From Psettodes erumei (taxonomy: Eukaryota > Chordata > Actinopteri > Pleuronectiformes > Psettodidae): a stretch of DNA of 64,000 bases. The stretch covers positions 1 through 64,000 of the forward strand of contig JAFBJZ010000663.1 of NCBI GenBank assembly GCA_016785225.1, in the 5' to 3' direction. Below are positions 23,101 to 34,864 of this stretch, in pieces (the stretch's first letter is position 1; each line of letters begins with the position of its first letter). The position numbers and the translations under genes are program-made. Below the pieces are notes generated by a model. That model searched no databases, was not told the origin of the DNA, and worked only from the letters and a program-made list of their open reading frames with translations.

Positions 23101-26100
23101 CATAATAATATTTTCACTTGCCCAAAGTTTGCTCATATTTGATTTTCAAGAAATGCACTTGAGCAAGATTTTGTTGTGCTTACCAACAAACATAGCTACA
23201 TCAATACATTCATTATCATCACTTTTGTAATTTTTAGTATAAACCTTAGTATAACACAGTATTTCTTATGGTATTATTCTATCTGGAATAAAGTGAGTCT
23301 GTGTTAGTGTCAGCCCACTGCAGGACATTTCTTTTTTTTTTTTTTCATCAGTACAGTATTAAAGTTTAGCATTCACAAACAAAATTGTATCAACCCCCAC
23401 GCACAAGTCAATCAATACTAAGCAAAAACATAATGAATTAATAATTACTATACATCAGTACATGATGTGCATAATATTTTATCCACGAAGCAGGTGTATT
23501 GTGGTTGTTTGTACTCTGACTGATCTGTTTCTTCTTCTCACTGCTCTGGCTTGTCCTGGAGCTCTGACAAGGTAGGGACTGCGTTCCTCTCAGCTATGAC
23601 CTGAGACACATCAGTTAGATAAAGCTGCCATATTTGCCCTTTGTGTGAAGGCTCGCACTAGATATTTAGTTCTCCATTTTTCGAGTGGGTTTGTGTGGTT
23701 AGTGCCATGATTGAACCAATCATGTAACATATCTGAAGGTATATTGAAGGGATAAGACACATTACATCTTAACATAGTCTCAAAAAAATCCCCTGGAGTT
23801 GTCAGATCCTTAAGAGAACATTTTGATGGCATTTGAACAGAAATGTGACATGACGCATCACGTGTAATGATTTTTTAAAACTGTTTTCAGGGGCTGCTCT
23901 CAGGTCGGCATCCTGCGGGCACTCAGCGAGGCAGGGATCCCCATCGACATGGTGGGGGGCACCTCCATCGGCTCCTTCATGGGAGCCCTGTACGCTGAGG
24001 AGAAGAGCTACAGTCGAACGAGGGTCCGGGCTCGGGATTGGGCCATGGTGTGTTGACATTACACTGAAGTACTTACTTGTTTTCACTCATTTTGAAAATG
24101 ATGAATTGATGATTGAAATGATTTTGGCCTCAAAAACAGGTTTGATCTTCACCTATCAGAATCACACTTTCCTTTCCTTCCCTTTGTAACTCCCTTCCTC
24201 CCTCAGGATATGACCTCTTACTTTAAGAAGATATTGGATTTGACCTATCCAATCACCTCCATGTTTTCTGGAGCGTCCTTTAACTCCGGCATCAGTTCTG
24301 TCTTCAAGGGCAAACAGATAGAGGTAAGGTGGGGGCTTTCTTTCAAACTAAATATGATCTAAGATGTTGAGTTGGGTTGGGTTGAGTTCATGAAATTAAA
24401 AGCCTCGTGACGTATTACTTAACTGACCACTTAAAGAACTTACCAAAAGTGATTCAGTGATTATGGCTACGTGGTCTCCTTACAAATGACAAATGTCTCC
24501 AAATATGATCAAGTCTTTTTTCTGCTAGGACCTGTGGCTGCCGTACTTCAACATTACAACAGATATCACTGCTTCCTCCATGAGGGTTCACACTGACGGT
24601 CTGTCCCACTTTGATTTCTGCACCTACACCTCACACCTTTGTGTGATCTCTCGTGTCTTCAGTATATGAGTTCTTGACCGAGACAAAATGACAAAATCCT
24701 TGCAGTGGTAAAAGCTGTGAAAGCAAATTTTCTGGAATTTTTCCTCAACCCTCAAATTCTCAACCCTGTATGCAACTTTTTTTTTTCAGGTTCACTTTGG
24801 CGGTACGTCAGGGCCAGTATGTCCCTGTCTGGTTACCTGCCCCCTCTCTGCGATCCTAAAGATGGACATTTACTCATGGACGGAGGGTACATCAACAACC
24901 TGCCTGGTGAGGAGCGCAGAGACAGTACTGGGACAAATATGTATTAAAGAGTGCAAAGCCTGTGACGCCATAAAAAATTTGATTTTTGAGGTTTCAGTAA
25001 TGTAGCTATTTATGGTCTGTGGTGTTAAGTTTATTTGCATGTACAACAGTGATTATGAGGCAGGATATAGTATGAATACAAATCTGTACAAACTGTGAAT
25101 ATTCAAATTTATTCAAATTAATAATTATTAATAATTGTTATTAAAAAAAGTAAAGCATCAGGGTAGATGAAACAAAACCTTGACGTGGTTGTTGTGTTGG
25201 AATGTAGCTGACGTGGCCCGCTCCATGGGAGCCAAGGTTGTGATTGCAATCGATGTTGGTAGCCGGGATGAAACCAACCTGACCAACTATGGTGACTCCC
25301 TGAATGGCTGGTGGCTGCTGTGGAAGCGGTTCAACCCACTGGCTGAGAAAGTCAAGGTACACAGTTTTTCACTTACATTTGAAAAAACCTAGCAGCGCTG
25401 CATATGATTACATAAACTCACTTCCTTCCAGGTCCTGAACATGGCAGAGATCCAAACCCGGCTGGCTTACGTCTGCTGCGTGCGGCAGCTGGAGCAGGTC
25501 AGAGACAGTGAGTACTGTGAGTACATCCGACCGCCCATCGACCACTACGGCACGCTTGAGTTCGGCAAGTTCGATGAGATCGCGGTGAGTCTCCTTTCTC
25601 TTACCTCAATGCCATTCTTCCGCGCCTCCTCTGTCTGCTGCCTCTGAACGTGACCCTGACCCACCCTCCCTCCCTGTGGCTGCAGGAGGTAGGATACCAG
25701 CACGGGAAGACACTGTTCGATGTGTGGCAGCGCAGCAGGGTGGTGGATAGCATGCTTAAGGACAGACATCAGGAAGAGTTCTACAAGACCAAGACCGGCC
25801 ACGTGAGTGCGCTCTGCAGGCACTGCCTGCATGGAAAATAAAATATGTTTTTATGTTGTGGCATATGGGGAGCAGGGTTTTGTCAGACCTGTCATGATTG
25901 ACAGCTGGAGAAGGGATCACACGTGGCTTGTGATCTGATTCTGATTAACAGCTATCATCTACACAGATCCTAAATATCTGGGGGAGAATCACAGTGTTGA
26001 ACGTCTCTTTGAATGTCAATAGACAGTCTGATTGACAAGCCTGCTTTTAGACCAGTATGAATTATGTGTTGACACAATTTGGAAGACAGGCTCAGACTGA

Positions 26101-27361
26101 CACTCCCCTTGCCCCTCCCCTTCCAAGCTTGCTGGAGAATCTCCAGTGACGGTTAACCCCGGAGAAGGTCTTCCTCACATACAGAACCAGGTCACCTGAA
26201 GAGGGATGGTCTTCATTGCTTGCACATTTTTCAGCCTGTCAACTTTTATACATAGATTTTGTTAAGTACATCCAGAAGTAGTGGCATCGCTGTCACAAGT
26301 CTGTGGTGGGGTTTCACAGTCTGCCATGGCCTGGACGTGCTTCCACAAGTGCTGCATTTACATGCTTACCATCTCCTCTTCTCTTATTGGTGACGTCTTT
26401 ATTAGCACGTCATTACACTCGAGCTACACAGATACAAAAACAGGGCCGTTATTAATTAAACTTCATGCTGTAGGTGTTTTTATTGATGCCGGTCTGATCT
26501 AAATGTCAATCAAAAAGAGTGAGAGTAAACTGAAATTTTAAAGTCTTTATTGGAATGACGGCATGTGTTTTTCAGGTGGTCACCTGTCCGAATGCTTCCT
26601 TCACCGACCTGGCGGAGATTGTGTCGAGAATAGAACCTGTCAAGAATGCCTTAGTCAATGGTTAGTTATCCATAACATATTGAAATCATAAACTGAAGAG
26701 TGTCATATATATCTAAAAAAAAAAGAAATTGAATATGAAAGCCTGCTTTTGATTTGCAGTATGTGTAGGGATATCTCTGTGTATTTTAGAAAATCTGTGA
26801 TAGAGTTACAGAAACCAGAAACATCTGTGGCACTTCTTAGAAACTCTGATGTTTTGATTTGCAGTGAATGTGTGACTTCAAATACACATACAACAAATAA
26901 CCTCATGTTCATCCATGAATTGCTTCAGGGTGCAAATGTTATTTTATCCAAAAAAAAGCTCAAAGGAACTACTGTCCATATAAGGCGCCACATAATTAAT
27001 CATACAGATCAGGATTTCAAATTCTTCAAATATTCGTTTTATAACGTGATTCAAAAAAGTGGATGGACATGTCCGCTCTCGTCTGCCTTCAGAGGAACTG
27101 TCCGATGAATACCAGACCGACTATGACGAGGAGGCAGTGGAGAGCGCGCTGTCCGACTTCGAGGCGTTCACCGCTGGCAGTGAGCAAACAGAGGGAGAGG
27201 AGACTGCTGACACTGCTGAAACAGTACGTAAATCAACGCCATTTCCATGTATCATCTAAGTTTCATCAACACCAACTGTGATTGCCACAGACACGCAAAG
27301 TAAACACAAGCCAGTGATGATGTAACTTTTTTTCCCACAGGATGAAGAACTTCAAAGCTGA
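10346..27361 (+). CDS. pnpla7: Patatin-like phospholipase domain-containing protein 7 (NTE-related lysophospholipase)
   Basis: An ER/lipid-droplet-associated serine lysophospholipase. Order: N-terminal membrane helix (exon 11020-11107), HYRFRKRDKVMFYGRKIMRK block (11351-11430), cNBD1 (12542-13464), cNBD2 and cNBD3 (17943-20077), patatin domain (22800-25584). GGGGAR spans 22918/23891, nucleophile motif GTSIG is in exon 23891-24047, and catalytic DGG (LLMDGGYINN) in 24790-24906. KVLNMAEIQTRLAYVCCVRQ favours PNPLA7 over PNPLA6. Further exons: 11921-12015, 13099-13258, 15948-16092, 16163-16240, 17048-17130, 17586-17735, 18567-18772, 18855-18986, 19272-19395, 19566-19755, 20980-21043, 21131-21299, 22518-22700, 24207-24323, 24529-24598, 25208-25356, 25686-25802, 26576-26660, 27093-27223, 27341-27361, all phase-compatible. 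The start at 10346 is the first ATG in an exon with acceptor at 10306, so an upstream exon is possible. About 58 residues of cNBD1 between 13464 and 15168 are absent (see the transposon). Confidence 0.95.
10440..10850 (+). repeat. Dispersed teleost repeat, family B copy 1, with (GT)n core
   Basis: It starts with the common fish phrase AATTTTATTCGTATCGCACC and CTCAAGGCGCTTTACAC. It then holds a (GT)n tract, CATCTGCCTCGATTGGTTGG and a purine-rich GAGA stretch. The CATCTGCCTCGA block and purine tract recur in reverse orientation at 49430-49770 in top3b, so both are copies of one dispersed family. It lies in pnpla7 intron 1. Confidence 0.65.
10629..10664. repeat. (GT)n microsatellite inside family B repeat
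   Basis: About 18 GT units followed by a G7-8 run. Confidence 0.9.
12110..12151. repeat. Perfect 15-bp inverted repeat (hairpin) in pnpla7 intron 4
   Basis: The left arm AAATAATCTCGACTC (12110-12124) and right arm GAGTCGAGATTATTT (12137-12151) are exact reverse complements around a 12-nt spacer. The spacer itself can pair AGGT with ACCT, extending the stem after one mismatch. Confidence 0.85.
13593..15159 (+). mobile_element. Tc1-like (Tc1/mariner) transposon inserted in pnpla7
   Basis: Both ends carry the same terminal repeat, CAGCCATGGCCAAAAGTTTT, identical for 33 bp then one mismatch, and imperfectly extended to about 70 bp. The left flank is TA (13591-13592), the Tc1 target, but the right flank is TC rather than TA, so the target duplication is not intact. 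A DDE transposase frame (13969-14940) runs in the same direction as pnpla7. The element lies between pnpla7 exon 13384-13464 and the remnant of the exon that ends at 15203. Its right end touches that coding remnant directly, and the expected intervening coding sequence is missing, so insertion was accompanied or followed by a deletion. Confidence 0.93.
13969..14940 (+). pseudogene. Tc1-family transposase, one in-frame stop
   Basis: The frame of 324 codons begins at an in-frame ATG (MVTCKETHAVIIALYKMGF). Paired helix-turn-helix DNA-binding modules come first (STIYRIIKNFKERG, then SASARTVRQRLLEDGL). The catalytic triad follows: D in FSDESPF, D in FQHDGAPCH, E in DLNPIENLW. I count 35 residues between the second D and the E, one more than the usual DD34E of Tc1. 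The only break is TGA at 14626-14628, probably CGA to TGA by CpG decay, and the rest of the frame continues to 14940 without frameshift. The product is therefore inactive in this copy, but the element looks fairly young. Confidence 0.9.
15105..15203 (+). other. Possible chimeric transposon/pnpla7 exon
   Basis: The pnpla7 codons NYLGLTTELFNP (15168-15203, donor GTACTT) survive directly after the right transposon end. The frame is open backwards into the element. An AG at 15103-15104 (GAAGCAG) would start a 99-nt exon, phase 0 at both ends, matching the phase 0 end of the exon at 13464 and phase 0 start at 15948. The polypyrimidine tract before this AG is poor, so use of the site is speculative. 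The alternative is skipping, which also preserves frame. Confidence 0.35.
16342..16520. mobile_element. Internally deleted DNA-transposon relic
   Basis: The left part (AAATAGACAAAAAGTACTGG and ATTGAATTCAGGTGTTTCAT) resembles the terminal sequence of a widespread fish Tc1/mariner-type repeat. The right part (AACATCAGTGTCTGACCTCAC-like) resembles its 3' transposase coding end. The middle is missing. Assignment is from memory of the repeat and is only moderately sure. It lies in the pnpla7 intron after exon 16163-16240. Confidence 0.55.
20079..20158. repeat. (CA)n microsatellite directly at a pnpla7 splice donor
   Basis: About 40 CA units beginning two bases after the end of exon 19928-20077. 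The donor is read as G|GTACAC, so the repeat forms positions +3 onward of the 5' splice site. Confidence 0.95.
21300..22517. other. Large pnpla7 intron without further features
   Basis: A 1.2 kb intron between exons 21131-21299 and 22518-22700. It has AT-rich sequence, a small TCATTAG tandem near 22160, and no coding potential that I can support. Confidence 0.5.
22960..23095 (-). repeat. Dispersed teleost repeat, family A copy 2
   Basis: Reverse-complement copy of the repeat at 6264-6480: TGTGTCAGCCCTGTGACAG, CCAGGGTGTACCCCACCCTC and AATGGATGGATGC are the mirrored phrases. It lies in the pnpla7 intron between the GGGGAR exon and the GTSIG exon. Confidence 0.65.
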
Positions 27362-29182
27362 CTCTGACCCTGATGGAATAATTCTCCACGCGACCCCGGG
27401 TCGTGACGTTCGTCAAAGCTATGACCAGCTGTCAGGGCTGCGGAGCATCAGCCACAACACACACGCATCAATGCAGTATTTCTTTGAGAAATGCACTGTC
27501 TACTTTATAGACGTGCTGCTGTAACCCCTATCCAGTGAATAACTGGGTAGCCTGCTCAGAGCCTTGCTCAAGGACACTTCAGTAGAGCGCAAAGCCGTTG
27601 ATGGATGCAGTGACTTACTGTTAGCGTAAAACCTGTCAGTAAAAGGAGATCAGATTTTCTCTGTGGGAACAGCAGAGAATTAAACTAATGGGCAAATTTG
27701 CAGGAGAACAGTAATGTTTTAGCTGGTTGAAATGTTCATTAGCTTTTTATTGTAGTTTAAAAAATGAAAGTATGGTAAATGTACCACAATAGGAACTTTG
27801 GAAATTTTAGATTTGCTTCACACAAGCACAGTCTTTCAGTATAGAACTTCATAATATGCAGTGTCACTTTGTTAGACAGATTTATTTATGTAGCTCGCCC
27901 CTGCCATAATAAGCTCAGAGCCATAAACCTCATAATGTTTACATGCAAGCTCAAGCAGTAAACAACATGCCTCTAGTGTTAACCTCATTTCTATATGATA
28001 GTGAAAGGAGTTGTCGTCTTTCAGAGCAGTGTGATCCGCACATGATACTGTAGGTGTGACTGTAATGTGACAGTGACTAATAAACTTTTTTTTCGAGGAA
28101 GAATTCTTAAATTGACACAAGTCATTTCCTGACAAGTTCAAAAACATAAAGCATGTTGCTTGTGTTGTATACAGTACTAACTGCAAATCAAAAAGTTTGC
28201 TTTGACAGTATATACTCACAGAGCACAATATTAGCAACTCATCTTCCTCCTGCATGCACAGTACATCTTCATGTAATTATCCAAACAGCCAATCATGTGA
28301 TAGCAGGGTTCAAGTGAGCTTAGCTGAGTTTTTCGTCATACCAGACAATGTGCAATGTGCCGACAATGTTTTTCATTGTATTTTGGATTTCTCACAATAC
28401 CACAACATTTTCATGATGAGTTTGATACCTTGCTATACACTGTGCCTACATTAAAGCTGATAGCTTAGTGGTTAGAGCAGTGGTGCTGGTTCAACCTCAG
28501 AAAGTACTGGATATCACAACTCTGAATCTGGAAACAATCTCACTTTGTGTGGATTTTCATGCCCTACTATATTATCACCTGTATCATGATGTTGTTATGC
28601 CTTTCTGTGCCATGGAATTTTTCATGACAGTTTGATGAGTATGAAAATGAAGTGAATTATAATCTATGACCTTCACAGTCGACAGATCTGAACAGATTTT
28701 GGTCTCCATACCACCATAATCAAAACACCAAATGAGGGAATATCTTTTGGAAGAATGGAGTTGAAACCTCCAGTAGAGTGCTGACATTTGTAGAAACAGT
28801 TCTGGGGCAGTAGTATTTTATTGTTTTTTTTAAAAAAATATATATATAGAGAAAGATTGAATAAGAAATACCACCCATTTTTTTCTTTACTGTGATGGTT
28901 AAAACAGGCATTATCTTGAAGAGCTAATTTTCATTAAAAAAAAATGAAACAAGCAGGTGAGGAGCTTAAACATGCTGCAAGTATCATCATCTCACCCAGT
29001 AAAGTTTTCAAGGTGTTAAAAGATGCATTTTGACGTGCATCTCGAATAGCACAGCAACAAATAGTATTTTAATGAGAGAGAAGGAAAATGTAGGTATGAA
29101 GACAGAAGCAGAATTAGTCACAGCCCCACCCAGTGGACACTGGGTGTCATACAGTGTGTTTATCATTGCCTTCTGCATTTTG
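27362..29182. other. pnpla7 3' UTR and gap before pip5kl1
   Basis: No gene is supportable. AATAAA at 28079-28084 is a candidate polyadenylation signal for pnpla7 (about 720 nt after the stop). On the opposite strand AATAAA at 28817-28822 is a candidate for pip5kl1. The stretch 27540-27600 contains a GCTCAAGGACACTTC phrase seen in many fish repeats. The rest is AT-rich. Confidence 0.4.
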
Positions 29183-32100
29183 TCACTGAGTGTGGTCCTG
29201 TATCCACTGGCAGAACCTGTGTGAATACTTGGTGGGTCTAACCGTGGAAAAGTCTCTGCCTGGGTAGCGGGTGCTCTTCCACAGGTTCTCCAGCCTCTTC
29301 TTCCAGTTGTAGACAGTAAAAATGTCTATGATGCCCACAAAGTAGCGATGGTCAGGCCCATCGATCACATGAATGGCATTTTTGCAGTTAGGCAGCAACC
29401 TGTGATGATGCTCCTGGAATTCTTGTAGTGCTGAGTCGGTCCTCGATTCTTTCACAGGGCAGTTCATCTCCTGCAGGGGGATCTCTTCCCCAGCATCCTC
29501 AGCTGCTGCCTGTGGCTGGCCTGACCCACAGTCTGTTACCGTCTCACCTTGGGTCCCTTCCAGTAGTGGAACAGTTTGAGGGTCTGACCCTGTGGGACTG
29601 ACATCCAAATCCAAAGACCTACAGGAGAGACAAAAATAATTCTCAGAACATAGCTCAAAAGGGCAGGGCTTCTTTTCAGAATTGAGAGTTTAACAGTGCT
29701 CTTATAAAGCCAAGTCGAAGACAATAAAAACAGATTGATTCCGGTTTAGGATCTGCCCATTCATGACTTTAGAACACAGTCTTGTGACATGAAACAGTGA
29801 TCACATGACCACGCAATGCAGAAAATGCAATGTGATGTCTGCCGCTACAGAGCAGCCATGACTTCTTGGCGTACGCGTGTGACTTGACTTCTTGTTGTTG
29901 TTCTTGAAAAAGTTTAGTCAGTCTCTTGGTTAATATTGGTGATTATTAATTATTGTGTGTTGATTATTTTAGCCATTTTTGTTGCTCAGCTCCTTTGAGC
30001 TCCTCCTGGTGGTGGAGTTGAGCCTCATCAGCACACAGTCAGTCAAACAATCCAGTTTGAGTTCTCCCAGAGTTTTGCTGCTGGTAGCAGTGATCCATAA
30101 GAAAATGTCTATGACAAAGGGTGTCAGAGGCAGTTGAACAGATGATTCCAAGGGATTAAATGAGTTTACAGCACCGGTCCACTTTACACTCCCTCTGATT
30201 CCCTGAAGCTAAAACTGAGGTGGTTTGAATGAAGGACAGGGAATAACTCAATGTGCAAGTGGACGATTCTTGGTGGTGTACAAGTGGACCAAATGAAGTG
30301 ACCAGTAGGTGCTTTTGAACTGTGTGTGTGTGTTTTTTTAAAGTTTGCAGTGAGTAAGGCTAGTTGACAAAACAATTGGGTTTGTACATGCTCCAAGGAC
30401 ATGCAGTATAAAACTTACTTTGTGGTACGTAGGACGAGATTAGCCAAAGAGTGTTTTCCTTCTCGCTCGTCGCGGTGCAGAGGTTGTTGGGCCAGCAGGA
30501 GACTGTAGTCCAGCACATTATGCTCTTGGAGAAAAGCGGCATCCGCTTTAACTTGACTGGCCAACCAGGATTTCTCTTGACCTGCAGCAACCACGCCAAC
30601 ATTTCCATTTAGTGTGCCCTCGCACTTATTCTCTGAATCTGAAATGGTACACTTGATTTGCACATATGACTGCAGAAATAAGTAGAATAAATAAATGCAG
30701 GGGCGAAGGCACTCACCTAATGTAATGTACTGCCCTTTGAAGTTATTGTCCTTCAGCACTTTTATCATTTGTTTCCCCCCTGTGTCCGGGTTTGTCCATC
30801 TGCCCACCTCACAGCCTTTAATGTCATATCTATACAACAAAAAAGTCACTTATGCACCCATGAAATATATTACACACAGCAAAATATGGAGAAAACAGAA
30901 TCTGTACCTAATGTTGATCCTCTCATCGGGGTAAAACACACTCTGCATCACAATGAAGTACTTCTGGAGAACAGACAACACTGAATTGTACACTACTGTC
31001 ATACAATATATAATCATCCTCCTGGTTAATATGTTGCTGACATACCTGTATTTCATTTGGAATCACAATCCTGTAGACACCTGGAAAGTAGAAAGGAGGA
31101 TGCATACTATGAAATTGTGTATTTTTACTTCAACTCATGATCAGCAGAAGCTTTTTAATCAATCAGCTGCATTTATTTCAAACCATATTGCTAATTGATC
31201 CTATGTAAGATTAGTTTGGATGTGTTTGTGTGGGCGACAATTCCTTGTGATTGGACGAGCAGAGTCTTTGTGCTCCACTGTGACAGCGTCCTGCAAATGA
31301 GTGTCATGAGTGTCATGGTGGGTCATCAGCAGTGGAGAGGACTGCTCTGCTCCATTCTTACCTAGAAATCTCACCAGCAGTGAATGAGGGTATTTGTCCA
31401 GGTGGTCCACATATGCCCGCAGATTGGACAGGAGGAACCGGATCTCGCGCTTGCTCTGGGTCTTTAGGAAGAACCTCTTGTCGTTCCTAAAACAAAGTAC
31501 ACCCTCATCAACAGACGTCAATATTGGATAATAGGTAACAAAGTGATTTTTCATATCCAATGCCAACCTTTTCTTAGTTTTTTTTAGTTCTCAGTTTCTT
31601 CACTTGCATGAAAACTATGAATAAGATTAAAAACATAAATCTTAAGATTACAAACAAATAAAATGAAATAAAATCAAAGGTTCCTTGTCAGAGTAAGATC
31701 TGTCACAGCTCCTGGCATGAACACTGACACCAGTGGCAGTTCTCCAATCCATACAGTAAATATAGTAAATGACTTACAATATCTAAACTCTATGGTCCTG
31801 TTAAACAAAAGAGAAGGTTTGAAACAGTCTTTAAATCTTGAAACAAACCAATAAAAAAAATGAGATTTGGAGTTTTACTAGTTGGACACTATTCTGGAAA
31901 TAATCTCAGTAGTAGACAGCAAATTAATTTTTGTATTAATGACCAGTGTAGGCCTTCTCTGTTTTGGAGGTACGACACAACTTATTATTGAATGGTATTT
32001 CACAAAATGTTTCTGCCCATCTACCAACACAACCACCACACTCATTCCACCTCGCTACATAGAGGCCAAATTACATCCTACATTGGCCCTAAATGTTGGA

Positions 32101-33174
32101 ACTGGATGTAAATTGTGAGGAGAGTTAGTTTAGTCAGTGGAACAGAGGATTATACTCACGTGACAAAGAAATCTGCCTTGCTTTTGGAGTTGCTGACAAA
32201 CTGGAGGTAGCAGCCACCCAAGCAGAGGGAGTTCATGTGTTCCTCCTCTGTGAGGTCCAGCGAACGCCTCAGTTTGGCAAACACTGACGGTGCAAATGTC
32301 TGCATCTCAAACCCCTGGAAGGTAAAGATTCAAAGGATGCCTTGAAACATTTCACAGTATTTGCTTTAATTTACCATACAGGAACTTCCAAAATCAACAT
32401 AATTATTAATTAGGTATGAATGGACAAGCACATTGAAATATATGATCCAAAATGACAGCAGTATCCAGGTCTGAAAATAAGTCAAAGCTTTAAAGGTTCA
32501 ATGTGTGACATCTAGCGGTGAAGGTGCAGATTGCAACCAATTGAATTCCTTTTTAAGCCTGGAGGAAAACCTACAGTGGCCTTCATGTAATAGAAAAAAC
32601 ATGAAACGTCCTCTCAAGAACCAGTGGTTGAATTTGGGTTCCTGAAGCAACTTGGTGATGCAGCATGAAAGGCTCCAGGGAAGGGAACTGGCTCCCTGTG
32701 TAGATAATAAAGGTCTCATTCTAAGCTAACAGAAACATTATGATTAGGTTATACACTAAACACCATTCCTGCTTGTAGATCTACCTAACTACTACACACT
32801 GGATCTTTAAAAATTGCTGTGTCATTGAAATAAAAGGTGGAAACAATCACTTGCCTCATGGGTTTGAGTTTCCACTGCTTTGAAATGTTCGGCTGTGAGA
32901 GTGTCCTGGGGAAAAAGGTCGAGGGTTAACAAGTGAAGTTGTGTCTGCGTTGTTTCATGGGGCTTTAAATGAGAAGATGGTTCACCTGTACTGGCACGTC
33001 CACAGTGGCCTGAATGAAAGCGCCCATGCCTTCTTTTATCATGGACGTCAGGCGGTAGAACTCGTGCTCTCGGTTGATCTCAAACACCCCGAGCATCCTC
33101 CATCGCTGTCTCAAGTGCCACCAGAATCTTCGCCTGGCAGCTCTGGGGGTGCCGTCAGTTTTTCTCTGTGCCAT
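29183..33174 (-). CDS. pip5kl1: Phosphatidylinositol 4-phosphate 5-kinase-like protein 1
   Basis: A PIP5K-family protein regarded as a scaffold for type I PIP kinases with weak or no activity of its own. Nine coding exons on the minus strand: 32986-33174, 32855-32905, 32160-32314, 31362-31486, 31046-31080, 30908-30963, 30717-30829, 30419-30581, 29183-29618, all phase-consistent, giving 440 residues (human about 394). Family blocks in order: LGVFEINREHEFY, SNSKSKADFFVTNDKRFFLK, YPHSLLVRFLGVYRIVIP, YFIVMQSVFYP, YDIKGCEVGRW, VLKDNNFKG, LQEHNVLDYSLLLA, HVIDGPDHRYFVGIID, then RLENLWKSTRYPGRDFSTV at the C-terminus. The extra length is mostly an acidic insert in the last exon (residues about 296-345). 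The ATG at 33174 follows an acceptor-like region, and a 5' UTR exon probably ends at 33429 (CCAG|GTAAGAG). The first intron has a GC-AG type only at exon 2, noted separately. Confidence 0.95.
32850..32856 (-). other. GC-AG intron donor in pip5kl1
   Basis: Exon 32855-32905 ends ...CATGAG followed by GCAAGTG on the minus strand. No GT is in position, and GC here with the otherwise perfect AG|GCAAGT context is the known minor donor type. The exon keeps phase 0 on both sides. Confidence 0.75.
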
Positions 33175-33700
33175 CTTTTAAACCAGGAAGACATCAGTTT
33201 AACAATAAAACCATAAAGAGCGAAGTGAATTACATGTGAAATAAACAAAGAACGTATCCAACATCCATCTCGATTAAGGTGAACTACAATGAGTTTTACA
33301 TGAGTCTTGGATATCAAAAGCGATACTGGTTGTTTGACATTGTTCAGACTCATAAACTGAATAGATATGATTTCTTTTAAAAAGGCTACAGTAAATCACA
33401 TGTAACTTCATATTCAGTTAGCTCTTACCTGGACGGTCTTGCTTGGGCTTCACCGTAAAATGCAGCAAATGGCTCATACAGTTTGTCGGCCCACAGAGTC
33501 TTTTCTTTGTGTACATAATGTTCCCTCCCATTCTCAGCAGTACTGCATTCCAAGCAAGTTAGACAAGCTCTGCAGGGTGGGTCGCATGTGAAATGCAAAA
33601 GGCATATGGCATGTGAACTTTGTCGCTGAGGAAACCACGAGGCAAGCAAGCTGCCAAGTTAAAATGTGTAAGTTCAATAAAAAATAATCATGATAAATTC
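33175..33700. other. pip5kl1 upstream region
   Basis: 5' UTR/intron and promoter side of pip5kl1. A donor (CCAG|GTAAGA, minus strand) at 33429 marks a likely non-coding first exon of unknown start. No other gene is visible. Confidence 0.4.
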
Positions 33701-33705
33701 ACGAC

Positions 33706-33744
33706 TCGGACATATCTTTTTGTAAAACAAAAAGATATGTCCGA
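33706..33744. repeat. Perfect 18-bp hairpin with 3-nt loop
   Basis: The left arm TCGGACATATCTTTTTGT (33706-33723), loop AAA, and right arm ACAAAAAGATATGTCCGA (33727-33744) are exact reverse complements. It is the tightest foldback that I found in the window and lies just before the duplicated segment that begins near 33760. Confidence 0.9.
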
Positions 33745-33759
33745 CCTTTCTACACCATT

Positions 33760-34400
33760 TCAAGATGTCCTGTGGTTAAATAGGCTTTCACTCAATACCT
33801 CATGTTTCTGTAGTCGATCATTCTTCCATTGACTGGACTATAAAACAATATATTCAGAATATGTACCTTATGTTTGGTGGTACATTACCGCGCAACCTCA
33901 TGAGCTTTGTCACATGTTCTTTGGCCCAGATTCTTTTGTATTTCTACTGTACCTACCAGAAACTGTGGTAAAGTAAAAGGAGGACATGTGTTGCAGGCTA
34001 CCTTAGAAGCTGTGGTAAATATCCCCAAAATAACCCAAAAACTACTAAAATAGGAGCAACAATCCAAAATACCAATGAAATATCTCAGACAAGCAAAAAG
34101 CAGCGCAGGAATCAACTTGTAATCATGGGGTACCACAGTATCTCAATATTTGCACTGAAATTAAGTTAATTCAGCAAATTATATATTATCTTTTTTTTGC
34201 TAAATCACATAATAAAACATCTAAATGTTAAACAGAACGGGATGTAAGGCATCTAAATTATTTCCTGCGGTCACTTATGTCAATATGCTGTCAATAATTT
34301 ATGGTTTTCCTTTCAAAGTTTGTTCTCATCCGTTTCACCTTAAAAATAGAGACAAGACAAACAAATTGTGACTAGAAAATACTGTAACATTTTCATAACA
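33760..34400. repeat. Diverged tandem duplication, copy 1
   Basis: It shares ordered blocks with 34865-35470: GTGGTTAAATAGGCTTTCA, CTTTGTCACATGTTCT, AACTGTGGTAAAGT, GTGGTAAATATCCC, CAAAATACCAA, TTCAGCAAATTA and GAGACAAGACAA. Offset is about 1.10 kb at the start and 1.06 kb at the end. Function is unknown and no exon is recognisable. Confidence 0.7.
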
Positions 34401-34864
34401 CAGAATTAAAATTAAAAACAGCTGTGTTATTGTTGTATTAAAAAAGAATGAGATGTATTTGGTGAGTTTGTGGAAACTGATCTGATCCTCACACTATAAC
34501 AAAGCCAAGTTCGATGGCTTCCCTGCACTCTGACGATGTTAGGGTATCCATTGTTGAGCCTGCTTTGTATGTTATGTACAGAATTCAATGAAAACGTGAT
34601 CACCTCAGTGACTTAAGATGGCTTGTTAATGTTTTCTCCATAAAACATATAAACATTTGTATGTTCAGGAAAAAAATGAAAAACAAACTACTAACGTTAC
34701 AGTAGAGTGGCAGGATGTGCTGAAATGTTTCAGTGCAGAGAGAACGAACGAACGAAGAATGAATGAGCATGAAGACAGTCTTCGTGATAAGCATCAACTG
34801 TCCCTGTGGATCTCAGGCCTTGGCACAGCTGTCTGTAACAAGCAAACAGCACTATGCACACATA

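Noticed and set aside
28452..28500. tRNA-like stretch (TAGCTTAGTGGTTAGAGCAG then GGTTCAACCTC)
   Set aside because: It resembles A-box and B-box sequences, but the boxes are too close, there is no anticodon arm or acceptor stem, and the flanks do not pair. At most it is a tRNA-derived SINE scrap.
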